A stretch of 64,000 nucleotides of DNA from Lutraria lutraria (taxonomy: Eukaryota; Mollusca; Bivalvia; Venerida; Mactridae). A program made the translations under genes and the position numbers. Below are positions 30,207 through 40,010 of this stretch, piece by piece; position 1 is the stretch's first letter; every line of letters starts with the position of its first letter. The notes beneath the pieces are model-generated. The model was not told where the DNA came from. It was given only the letters and a program-made list of their open reading frames with translations, and made no database searches. The DNA is taken from the NCBI GenBank assembly GCA_964023205.1, contig OZ026850.1:6737270-6801269 (forward strand), read 5' to 3'.

Positions 30207-31300
30207 TGGCGTTTTCTTTTAAACATATATACATGGTTCTAATGATTCAAACGAAATGTAATTGTTCCGCCGGCGGAACATTTCATTTCATAGCTAATGA
30301 ATCAAACAGAATGTAAATGTTCTGCCGGCGGAACATTTTCTCAAGAAACTGTAAGTTTCACACAAAATATATCAAAATACAGATTTTGAAATGTGCATGT
30401 TCCGCTGGCGGAACATTGCTATTCATATCTAATGAATAAAATAGAATGCAAATGTTCTGCCAGCGGAACATTTTCTCAAGAAACTATAAAATTGAACAAG
30501 AAATACATTAAAATACAGACTTTGAGATGAAAATGTTCTGCCGGCGGAACATTTTCTACAGAAACTATAAAAATGCATATGAGATATTTCTAAATACAGC
30601 TTTTGAGATTGGAATGTTCTGCCGGCGGAACATTTTCTCAAGAAACTATCAAATTGCACAAGAAATATACCAAAATTCAGATTTTGAAATGTGCATGTTC
30701 CGCCGGCGGAACATTTCTATTAATCAAACAGGATGCAAATGCTCTGCCGGCGGAACATTTTCTCAGGGAAACTGTAAAGTTACACACAAATTATATCAAA
30801 ATACAGTTTTTGAGATGAGAATGTTCTGCCGGCGGAACATTTTCTCAAGAAACTATCAAATTGCACAAGAAATATTCAAAATACAGATTTTGACATGTGC
30901 ATGTTCCGCTGGCGGAACATTTTCTCAAGAAACTGCAAAAATGCATATTAAGATATATTTCAAAATACAGCTTTTGAGATGAGAATGTTCCGCCGGCGGA
31001 ACATTTCTATTCATATCTAATGAATCAAACAGAATGCAAATGTTCTGCCGGCGGAACATTTTCTAAAAAAAAACTGTAAAGTTATACACGAAATATATCA
31101 AAATACAGTTTTTGAGATGTGAATGTTCTGCTGGCGGAAGAAACAATAAAATTGAACAAAAAATACATCAAAATACAGATTTTGAGATGTACATGTTCCG
31201 TTTCTCCAGAAACTATAAGAATGCATTAAAGATATTTCAAAATACAGCTTTTGACATGTGAATGTTCCGCCGGCGGAACATTTTCTCAAGAAATATTAAG
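30196..31300. repeat. Array of GTTCCGCCGGCGGAAC palindromes
   Basis: About 16 copies of TGTTCYGCYGGCGGAACA are spaced roughly 45-90 bp apart. The spacers repeat too (TTTTCTCAAGAAACTATAAA, CAAAATACAGATTTTGA). In an AT-rich background each copy is a GC-rich perfect or near-perfect dyad with two or three CpGs. Confidence 0.9.
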
Positions 31301-31386
31301 TTGAACAAGAAATACATCAAAATACAGATCTTGTTAATGTTATGTGATTTAATAGATTCCAAATAAAAATAATTCCAGTGATTTAA

Positions 31387-31785
31387 AACAAGAGGGCCAA
31401 GACAGCCCTTTATCGCTCACCTGAGAACAAAGGCACACTATTTAATGACCAGGCCATATAGTTTCCATCACGTAAAACTCATTTTTACGTAGATTTTGAG
31501 ATCAAAACCAACAATGAAGGTATGATACTGTTAAACAAGCTAAAACATAGCAAATTTTCAAATCCAAGGGCCCATAACTCTTGAAGTTGTGGTCCGATTC
31601 CACCCATAACAAACTTGTTCAAGACCACAAGGTCATACATATTCATTGTAAATATGACTAGGATCGGTGAATAAATGAAGGCGCTAGAGTGTAAACAAGT
31701 TAAAATATAGCAAATTATTTAAGTCAAGGGCCCATAACTCTTGAAGATGTGGTCCGATTCTGCCCATAATTAATCTTGTCCAAGT
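31387..31785 (-). repeat. Family A element, inverted, truncated
   Basis: Read on the minus strand it ends TCAGGTGAGCGATAAAGGGC then TGTCTTGGCCCTCTTGTTT and has about two core units. Confidence 0.8.
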
Positions 31786-32215
31786 CTTTCAATCAAATAG
31801 AATATACCCTAAATACTACCAAATTTACCATCACCTGCTATGATACAACCACATAGAACTTCAAATAGGATTTCCAATAAATTTGTACCCATGACAAGAA
31901 AAAAGAACTTTCTACTGAAGTAACTTGAAAAGTATGATAAGATATGAACATGAAACTTGATATACAGATTAAGGATAGAATGTAACTTATGAGAGATTGT
32001 TTTCAAGCTGTGTAAAGTTGGACATGACCAGTTGTGTGAATGATGATGTCAGAGGAAGGAGTGACTTGATTGACAAGTGGCTACCTATTGGCTAGTCTAA
32101 TTTACATTTCAACTAATGAATATTGCATCTTCATCCTTGGAAACATATTTGATAGCTTAATTCATGTTGTTGATGAGGAAATCAAGACAGACCAATATTA
32201 ATTATATTCTTAAGT
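31786..32215. repeat. Repeat shared with 42.60-43.12 kb
   Basis: ACCCTAAATACTACCAAATT and GCTATGATACAACC match ACCCTAAATAATACCAAATC and GGTATGATACAACC at 42.8 kb. The class is not recognised. Confidence 0.5.
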
Positions 32216-32218
32216 ATG

Positions 32219-32300
32219 TAGTAAAACCCCGATTATTCGAATGTCGTTTGGCCCTGAAAAATCATTCGGATAATCCATGGTTTCGAATAATCCATTTCAG
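32219..32300. repeat. pogo-like element end
   Basis: GTAAAACCCCGATTATTCGA and a nearby inverted TCGGATAATCCATGG fit a pogo/Tigger terminus; only a fragment is present. Confidence 0.45.
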
Positions 32301-32595
32301 TATGATATACTGACAAGTTTGTTCAAATTATTGCCAAGGGGTCAAAATTGGCCCCGCCCTGGGGTTTACTCTAATCTATTTAGGAAATTTAAAAAAATCT
32401 TCTTGTCCGAAACCAAAGGAGTTAATGAGTTAAGATATTTGATATGTAGCATTGTCTAGTGGACCACTACAAAGTCTGTTAAAAGTATGGCACCATGGTG
32501 AACATTATCCCTGCCCCGGGGTTCACATGATTTATATAGGCTTATATAGGAAAACAAGAAAATCTTCTTGTCCAAAACCATTAACTTCTAGTTTT
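32301..32595 (+). repeat. Family C fragment
   Basis: Contains two C core units (GCCCCGCCCTGGGGTTTACT, GCATTGTCTAGTGGACCACT) with no intact end. Confidence 0.65.
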
Positions 32596-32956
32596 AAGCT
32601 TATGAACTTTTAAATCGTTGACAATTTGTTGGTTAATGGGTCCTATCAAATAAATTATTATCAGCAACTTTTTAAACATAGGTAGCAATACATTTTGACA
32701 CTGACTCGGCCCGATATATTTCAACCCCATTAATCAAGGTGGGAAATTGTGAAGGAATTCAATCCCTATGACTTTGTCATGGAAATAGTTTGTGCACATA
32801 AATTGATATAAACATGAATTGGCTGATATGTCATTCCTATGTATTAACTTGCAAAAAATAGTGGGTGGGGTAGCAAAGTTGAAGAATCTTCCAAGCAAGT
32901 TCCAGGGATTAGGTCTGTGATTTTAAAAAGGGAATGCTTTTTTCTTTTGTTTGAAG

Positions 32957-33253
32957 GTGTGGCGAAGGTGGAGACGCTGGGGGGGTAACCATACACGGGA
33001 GGCTTTGCAAGGTCTCTTGCAACGTGGGTTATATCACAAAGAGACTGTACAAATGCATTTGTATAGACAACTGTCAACTACAACAGCATTGATGTTGGGT
33101 TGGCAGCATAATGCTGTCCTCCAAGAGAGACAGAAGAGCCTCACCTTCATGGACAAGGTGCGGCTAATGCGCCAGACAAAACCGAACAGGCAGATGTCAA
33201 AAACGTTAGTAAGACGCTGGAAAGATAAGCTTTCCCGTGTCTTAAATACAAAG
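32957..33253 (+). CDS. Unrecognised gene, exon a
   Basis: Begins after TTTGTTTGAAG and ends at a GTAAGT donor; 99 codons. It reads VWRRWRRWGGNHTREALQGL and ends TLVRRWKDKLSRVLNTK. Very basic, no Cys. Upstream of the acceptor the frame meets TGA, so an earlier exon must supply the start, or translation begins at the internal ATG near 33050. Confidence 0.6.
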
Positions 33254-36200
33254 GTAAGTTGTAGTATATTGGAAAAGCACTGAGCTATACCAACTATTGA
33301 AAGGAATCTGCATTTTTGTACACCCATTTGAAGTATGGGACATGTGATGCAGTCTCTGTATTTAGCTGTGGACTGAGTTTGCAAAATGACTCTCTGTCAA
33401 GTAAATTTGAAAAGGTCAGTAATCTGATGTTTCAGTAATTTTTTCAATGAAAATTTTTACTTTAACACAGATTTTAATTAGTTATGTAATATATTTAACT
33501 CTCTGGACAAAATTGTATACATGTTTTTAGTCAAATTATATTAAATTTTGTGAGTATTTTCTTTAGTACATTAAAACTTCTTTCTGCCCTTTTACTTTGC
33601 ATTTTCATCGTACTGAATGTCGAGTTCAGGACTGTAATTCTTCCTCTAATCTTAAGGCTGATTTCCTCCCATTTTGTCTTAAATCTTTTTAAACAAATGG
33701 GTCCGAATTCAGTCTGACCAACTCAAAAATGACGATTTTGCAAGCGTGAGGACAGGGGATTAGGTATTACAGCCTTTTTGCTCTGGGAGCAATCACAAGC
33801 CTGCCAATACTTAAAAATATTTTTCGCGAAGACTGATCATCTGAACATCTGCGCCTGTCAATCAGATTGTGGAGTGTTTCCACTTTTGAAATTTTGAAAT
33901 AGTTTTTAGCTCACCAGAGCACGAATGTGCTCAGGGTGAGCTTTTGTGATCGCCCTGCGTCCATCGTGCGTAGTGCGGTGTGCGTCGTTACGTGGCGTCC
34001 ATGTTTACTTAAAACAACATCTCCTACACCGCTTTGCCGATTGCAACCAAACTTTGCTGTAATGATCCTTAGGTGGTCCCCTTTCAAAGTTGTTAAAAAA
34101 TTAAATTACATTAAAAACTCTGGTTGCTATGGCAACAAATAGAAAAAACTTAAAACATCTTCTTCTCCGAAACCACGGGGCCTAGAGCTAAAATATTTGA
34201 TATGTAGCATTGTCTAATGGAACTCTACAAAGTTGGTTCAAATTATTCCCCTGGGGTCAAAATTGGCTCCGTCCCGGGGGTAAATTGATTTTACATAGAC
34301 TTAGATAGGAAAATTAAAAAATCTTCTTGTCTAAAACTACCATGCCTAGAGCTTTGATATGAGGTGTGTAGCATAGTCCAGTGGACCTCTACCAAGTGTG
34401 TTTAAATTATTGCCCTAGGGTCAAAATTGGCCCCGCCCCGGGGGTCACTTGATTTGTAAAGACTTATATAGGAAAATTAAAACAATCTTCTTCTCTGAAA
34501 CCGCAAGGCCTAGAGCTTAGATATTTTGTATGTGGCATTGTCTAGTGGACCTCTACCAAGTTTGTTCAAATTATTGCCCTTGGGTCAAAATTGGCCCTGC
34601 CCTGGGGTTTATTCTATTTTATATAGGAAAATTTGAATAATCTTCTTCTCCGAAACCACAAGGCCTAGAGCTAAGATATTTGGTATGTAGCATTATCTAG
34701 TGGACCTCTACCAAGTTTGTTCAAATTATTGTCCTTGGGTCAAAATTAGCCCCGCCCCGTGGGTCACTTGATTTATATAGACTTATATAGGAAAATTTAA
34801 AAAATCTTCTCCGAAACTGCAAGATATTTCGTATGTGGCATTGTTCAAATTACGGCCCCAGGGTCAAAATTGGCCCTGCCCTGGGGTTTATTCTGTTTTA
34901 TATACTATTAGGAAATTTAAAAAAATCTTCTTCTCCGAAAGCACAAGGCCTAGAGCTAAGATATTTTGTATGTGGCATTGTCTAGTGGACCTCTACCAAG
35001 TTTGTTCAAATTCTGGCCCCGGGGTCAAAATTGGCCCTGCCCTTGGGTTTATTCTATTTTATATAGGAAATTTTAAAAAATCTTCTTCTCCGAAACCACA
35101 AGGCCTAGAGCTAAGATATTTGGTATCTAGCTTTGTCTAATGGACCTCTTTTAAATATGTTCATGTAATGGCCATGGGTTAAAAAACGGCCCAGATGGGT
35201 CACCTGATCTTACTTGGACTCGTATAGAAAACTTCAACAATGTTAATTTCCAAATGACCTTTTCTCCTGGTGAGCATTTATAGGGCCATCATGACCTTCT
35301 TGTTTATGTGGATCTTAACCATTTGTTTTGAAAATATTTATGGGCATGATATCTCTGTCCAGCTTATTAAACTAGCCCAACAGCCCGATCATTTATTACT
35401 ATATGATTAGCTATTCCCTTTGATATTATGAAAGATGACAGAATAGGAAGTCTGCCCTCTTAGTAGACCAATCTTCAACTGATCTTCAGCAAACTTGGTA
35501 ATAATGTTTGTTGGAATAAGAACTTGGTCTGGTTCAACAACAAGCAATTGTTCCAAGACCTTGATAGGCATATTTTTTGACAGTTTGAAACTATTAACTC
35601 TTAGCTCTTAGTTAATGTTTAATAATTTGAGTATAACAGGATATCAGTAACCACTCATTATGTTTGTTGGTATCAGACAGGGAATTTTGATAACCTTGAT
35701 TGGATTTCACCAAATAATGGCTTTTCTGTGATATTTAAATTGCTTGGGTGCACTTTGTCTGTCAAAAAACATATACAGTTTCTGTAAGCATAGACTGTTC
35801 ACAAACAAACGTTTCTTAAGATATGGTTTGATTTACAGGACTCAAGAAGGCTGAAGGCATCATACAGCCACCATCTGCAGATGGCAGAATTTGGTTTAGA
35901 TCTGTGGCAGATGGTCGAGGCTGCCAGCAACAAAATTACGATCACTGAAAAATTCTTCCGTCAGTTGATGCGTATCAGCAACAGAGATTTGGTACAAGAC
36001 TGCTTGAAAATTCTAATTGAGGATGGATCAACTCAGTTTAAGAAAAAAATGTAAGTAATGAAACTGCAATCTTTTAACTTTAAAAAAACTATTCAATCTG
36101 GTTTCAAAGGTTCAAACTATGATTATTCGTATCAGCTTTCAATGTGCAGAAGCTATTTGAAGTTGTTTATGACCTGACTTGTTGTGATCCATATCATGAT

Positions 36201-39200
36201 ATGTGTAATAAGAGGAGGAAAGTAATGGACCCGATACAAGGCTCAAACCCACGACCTCCTGCTTACAAGTCATATGCTCTACCAATTGAGCTAATCGGGC
36301 TGCTGAATATCTAAGCCATTTATTAATATGATATACACACGTAACTCACTGCTACAATATGGTATAGAAACACATTTTCAAAACTATAAACCTTACAATA
36401 AGGTATTAGGAGGCAGATAATATGTATTTAATCTAAAACTATTCAGAAGTTTAAGAACTTAACATACATTGTAATTTCAGGAAGCAGCTTATTGATAAAG
36501 GTCACACTAGATCAAAAAAGACTAAGAAATTAGTAACTGTAAGTGGTTTGAGTTCTATTTTTCTGCTTCTCAATATAGTAAATTTAAATTAGCACTTATT
36601 TCTGTTAAAAGACTTAACATTGCATATGCTTGAGATAAAAACTTGCAATTACTAAGTCTAGTATGATGTCAGCTCAACAGTACTGATTTAAGAGCTCTAT
36701 AAATAGTATGAAATGTACAGACTTTAAACAAATGCAAGTGTCATGCATATTTCAAATGAAGTTTTAGTAAAATGTCTTTAATAGTGATAAAAAGATAATT
36801 TATAAATATGAATGATGTATCTTGGAACTGCATGCATTTCAATTTGACAGTCTAACAGTTACCATTAGTTACATAAATTCATATTTCGTGGTAGAAATTT
36901 TAAAATAAAAAGCAAAAATATTTCAAATTTAAGAAAGCTTTGCTTTATTCTTGATATTTGAAGTCATAGTTTATGAAATGTAGTTAATAAGCTTAACAAT
37001 AAAACTGAGATAATTCTTCAGGTAAAATAGTAAAGTGCTTTGATAATCATTAATATTTAATTATGTTGTGCAGGATATGTCTGCTGTCACAGAAAAAGAT
37101 GAGCAGTTGGAGACGGAGACAGAGACAGTACAAGCCACTGTGTCATCTGTAGTGTACAATGATTTATTAGTAGGTTGAAATAAAATATAAGCGTGACATA
37201 GAAAGTCAGACCTTGGAAAAAGTTATTAAAACGACCAATTTAAGGAAGTACAGATACTAATTTCTAATGATATACCTGTTTCATTTGTTTCAGTATTACC
37301 TTATCATTACAATTTCTATTTTGCTGTGTATGTTTCTGACATTTCAGTTACAAGTTACTATTATAAGCTAAATCGTATCGTAATTTGGTATTGCTTTGAT
37401 ATATAAGATTGTTTGTTATCTACAGGAGAAATACAGTGCTCTTGAACAGGAGACGTCGGATTTGAAGAGAAAAAATGAAATGCTGGAGGAAAAACTTCTC
37501 CAGTTTCAGAATGGTAATAAAGAACTGTCATGTCAATTTTCTGATATTTAGTGGGAAAAGTCTATTATGTATTTTGATAGTAAAACTAATGAGCAAATAC
37601 TGGTAGTAAGTTTGTCTCTGCCAGTTTCTGTAAGACAATTGAATTAATTACTATCACTTTAAGCATTATTCCATTTATTACCTCTGCAACAAATATTATA
37701 ACATATATTTTCAATTTCATTACAAATTCTTTGCTATTTCAACCAATAGGAAAAACTTAGACATTTGGTGTGAATCATTGTTTAGAGGACATTTACTATA
37801 TTTGTTCAAATTATGGCCTAGTGGTCAAAATAGAGAGCCTCAGGAGTTAAATTTTTACAAAGTGTTAAATAGAAAATTTGAAAAATGTTTGTGTTAAACT
37901 ACAATGTCTTGGGCTAAGATATTTGGTTATATATATAGTTAACCACTACCAGGTTTGTTCATTATAAGGTTCTGGGGTCAAAATTGGCCCAATCCTGGGA
38001 GTAACTTGATTTACATATAGGAAACTATAAAAATCATCTTGCCAGAAGTCTTGAGTTAAAAAATTAAACTTGAAGCGCTGTGTAGTAGACCTGTACCATG
38101 TTTGGTAAGATCCTGCACCTGGGGTCAAAATTGTCTTTTTCTGATTAGTCATATTAGGCCATCGATCATGACTCTTGTATAATTTGTTTTATTGCAAAAA
38201 GCATTTAAATGGTAAATATTTCTCTTGTCAGGTAAGGGTCCTTCAGAGAGTAATAGAGAGACAACCACAGAGGAGCCAGGACAAAAAAGACATAAGCGTC
38301 AGGTAATTCAGATAACACAAAATAATGTCCAACAGGAAAAAATTATTGTGTACAATGTCAAATTAAGCACATTAAAAAAATAAATCTGTCATCAAATTAA
38401 AAGATGCAAATGGTCTTTGATCTCAACACAGAATTATGATATAAGCTTTTAGAATGTTACTATGAAGCAGACATACATGTATTTTTCCATTTGTTTGTTA
38501 GTTGTTGATTCCAGGCAAAGACATCTGCATGAATGTGTGTAAAAAGATGGTTAAGTGTTAGCTTGTAACTGGATCAATTCACTTGTATTAAAGGGATCAA
38601 CAATAGTAGGCTTTGTATCCTAAAAAAATTAAGTGATTGACAAAATGCTTTTAACTGCTTTCAGAAACATGAGTTGGAATAAGGTGAGGCTGTTGAAGCC
38701 TTTTGGCGATTTGAATGTGGAAAAGAGGAATGGCTCCCTGCAACAGTTTTGCAGGCGTACACTGATGGTAAGTTAAGAAATTAAAATACAGTATAAAAAT
38801 ACTTTCGTGCCCCAATTAAAACATAATGTGAGTAATGGTAAGTCAGTCTTTAGTCAAGCGTGTAACAGTAATGTATAGGTCAAGTTTTAATTTGTCAACC
38901 ATAGGTTGCGGATTCGAATCCCATCAGTGACCAAATTTAACTTCAACCTTCTTGATCCCTACAATTGGCCTGGAAACAATCATCAAGAGTAGTTTATATA
39001 AGTTGTAAAAACCTCTACAATCGATTTTAAATAAACCAAGTTTAATAATAACTAAATCATCATCAAAATCTACATTCATATGGACAATATTTTACTGGAT
39101 GACTTCTTAATATAAAGTATATGATCCCTACTTAGATTATTATTAAAAATCAGTGTAACAGTGACCATAATTAAGATGGTGTTACTGACTTCTTGTAGTA

Positions 39201-39353
39201 AATGTCAAATTATCTACAATCATGAATATTCAAGCGATTAAACATTTTGGAATTGTTTATATTATGATTACAGGTAGCTACAAAGTACAGTATAGTGATG
39301 GCGTTTCACATATCAAGGCCTCTTGGGTGAAGGTGATGGGATCAATAAATTGA
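32957..39353 (+). CDS. Unrecognised multi-exon gene: basic protein with coiled coil and Tudor-like C-terminus
   Basis: Seen: eight AG/GT-bounded exons (32957-33253, 35839-36050, 36481-36538, 37074-37169, 37426-37513, 38232-38302, 38665-38767, 39274-39353) join in one phase across 335 codons. Order: basic N-terminal part rich in R/K/Q/W (1-99), helical segment (100-190), acidic stretch (EKDEQLETETETV), coiled coil (about 222-250, LEQETSDLKRKNEMLEEKLL), polar basic tail, then a Tudor-like segment (about 281-334) with FWRFECGKEEWLPATVLQAY and GSYKVQYSDG. Odd: codon 280 is TAA at 38680-38682, just before the Tudor-like segment. The first coding exon with the start Met was not found. Known: W-x-A-x-V followed by Y-x-V-x-Y-x-DG is common in Tudor-type domains that bind methylated peptides. 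Inferred: a nuclear or chromatin role is possible but unproven. It lies wholly inside the 12.4-kb inverted-repeat unit. Confidence 0.65.
33908..35305 (+). repeat. Family C Helitron-like element in intron a-b
   Basis: Complete 5' fold-back GCTCACCAGAGCAC..., six to seven core units, and 3' end CTGGTGAGCATTTATAGGGC followed by CATCATGACCTTCTTGTTT. Confidence 0.9.
35839..36050 (+). CDS. Unrecognised gene, exon b
   Basis: The acceptor is GATTTACAG and the donor AT|GTAAGT. It encodes FGLDLWQMVEAASNKITITE and continues to EDGSTQFKKK. Helical, with alternating hydrophobic positions. Confidence 0.7.
36205..36320 (-). repeat. tRNA-derived SINE head
   Basis: The minus strand reads GCCCGATTAGCTCAATTGGT, AGAGCATATGACTTGTAAGC and GTGGGTTTGAGCC at tRNA spacing, with acceptor-like GCCCGAT/ATCGGGT ends, a recognisable Lys-like tRNA head. 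It is intronic. The family recurs at 48.7 and 48.95 kb, which argues for a SINE. Confidence 0.7.
36481..36538 (+). CDS. Unrecognised gene, exon c
   Basis: The acceptor is AATTTCAG and the donor GTAAGT. A short lysine-rich exon: KQLIDKGHTRSKKTKKLVT. It may hold a nuclear localisation signal. Confidence 0.65.
37074..37169 (+). CDS. Unrecognised gene, exon d
   Basis: The acceptor is TTGTGCAG and the donor GTAGGT; 32 codons. It reads DMSAVTEKDEQLETETETVQ and ends VVYNDLL, acidic then hydrophobic. Confidence 0.65.
37426..37513 (+). CDS. Unrecognised gene, exon e (coiled coil)
   Basis: The acceptor is TATCTACAG and the donor G|GTAATA. It reads YSALEQETSDLKRKNEMLEE and then KLLQFQN, with leucines and other apolar residues at heptad a/d spacing. 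Confidence 0.7.
37745..38178 (+). repeat. Degenerate family C element
   Basis: Two to three diverged C units (TTTGTTCAAATTATGGCC, GGTCAAAATTGGCCC) end near GGCCATCGATCATGACTCTTG. Confidence 0.55.
38232..38302 (+). CDS. Unrecognised gene, exon f
   Basis: The acceptor is CTTGTCAG and the donor GTAATT. It encodes a polar, basic-ended stretch ending GQKRHKRQ. A weak alternative donor (C|GTCAGG, exon end 38297) exists. Confidence 0.6.
38665..38767 (+). CDS. Unrecognised gene, exon g with in-frame TAA
   Basis: The acceptor is CTGCTTTCAG and the donor G|GTAAGT. In the frame set by both neighbours it reads KHELE, TAA, then GEAVEAFWRFECGKEEWLPA. The residues after the stop make the first half of the Tudor-like domain, so the frame is surely right there. 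A weak AG at 38682-38683 combined with the alternative donor at 38298 would skip the stop in phase. Confidence 0.6.
38835..39060 (+). repeat. Possible SINE with B box
   Basis: GGTTGCGGATTCGAATCCCA is a clear B-box-like stretch; the upstream A box is weak. Confidence 0.4.
39274..39353 (+). CDS. Unrecognised gene, terminal exon
   Basis: The acceptor is GATTACAG. It encodes SYKVQYSDGVSHIKASWVKV and ends MGSIN before TGA at 39351-39353. This is the second half of the Tudor-like segment. Confidence 0.7.
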
Positions 39354-39454
39354 TATAGGTTTCATGTCCATTGTCTTTTCATACTTATGTATATGATGTA
39401 ATTTATAGTTTTGATTAGATCTTCATGAGATTTTGTCAGAGTATTTGCCTGAAC

Positions 39455-39530
39455 AGAACCCTTTGATATGAAATATATAGGGGCTATATTTGATTCACAG
39501 TTAACAGTTTGTTGGTCTGTATATCAGTCA
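39455..39530 (+). repeat. Family D 5' fragment
   Basis: GATATGAAATATATAGGGGC followed by TATATTTGATTCACA matches the start of D. It lies just after the unrecognised gene. Confidence 0.5.
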
Positions 39531-40010
39531 ATCTGTGCATCTGTCTGGGGTTGTTAGTCCTTCCGTCTGTCTGTCGCACTTTTTGAAATTTGCATTAAGT
39601 TAAAAACAATTTGAAAGTCTCTGTTTGAAACTTGACGTGTAGGTAGAGGTATGATCAAAAGGTCACTTATTAAGAATCATTACTCTATCATACATTTCGG
39701 CTAAATTATTCCCCTTTTCAACTTAGAAAAATTGTCACTTTGAGACTTACACTTACTTGAAAAGTACTAAAGGGAACCCCATGAAATATGATTTATTGTT
39801 ATAATGATACAGGATGTGCAGTAAGAAAGAATCATGACTCTAATTTTCAAAATTGTACTGTAAGGATCAGTGTTTGGGTATTAAAAATATCAATGTACAT
39901 ATCTCCCTCCTCCAACCCTTGTTTTTCATTTTTCGAACAAGGGTTTGGGTAATAGAATGCGTTGTTACTGTTATGTAACTGTGTGGAGATGTTCCAAAAT
40001 GTTACTTTTT

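Noticed and set aside
30527..30982. 151-codon open frame with CSAGGTF repeats
   Set aside because: Translation of the palindrome array; several frames on both strands stay open for the same reason.
30196..31300. CRISPR-like array of palindromic repeats
   Set aside because: The context is an animal genome, the 'spacers' repeat each other and vary in length, and no cas gene is present.
33034..33384. 116-codon minus-strand open frame
   Set aside because: Antisense shadow of exon a of the + strand gene, which has splice signals and phase-consistent partners.
36205..36320. Functional tRNA gene
   Set aside because: The tRNA-like body recurs with the same flanks at 48.7 and 48.95 kb and has mismatched stems, which fits a SINE head better.
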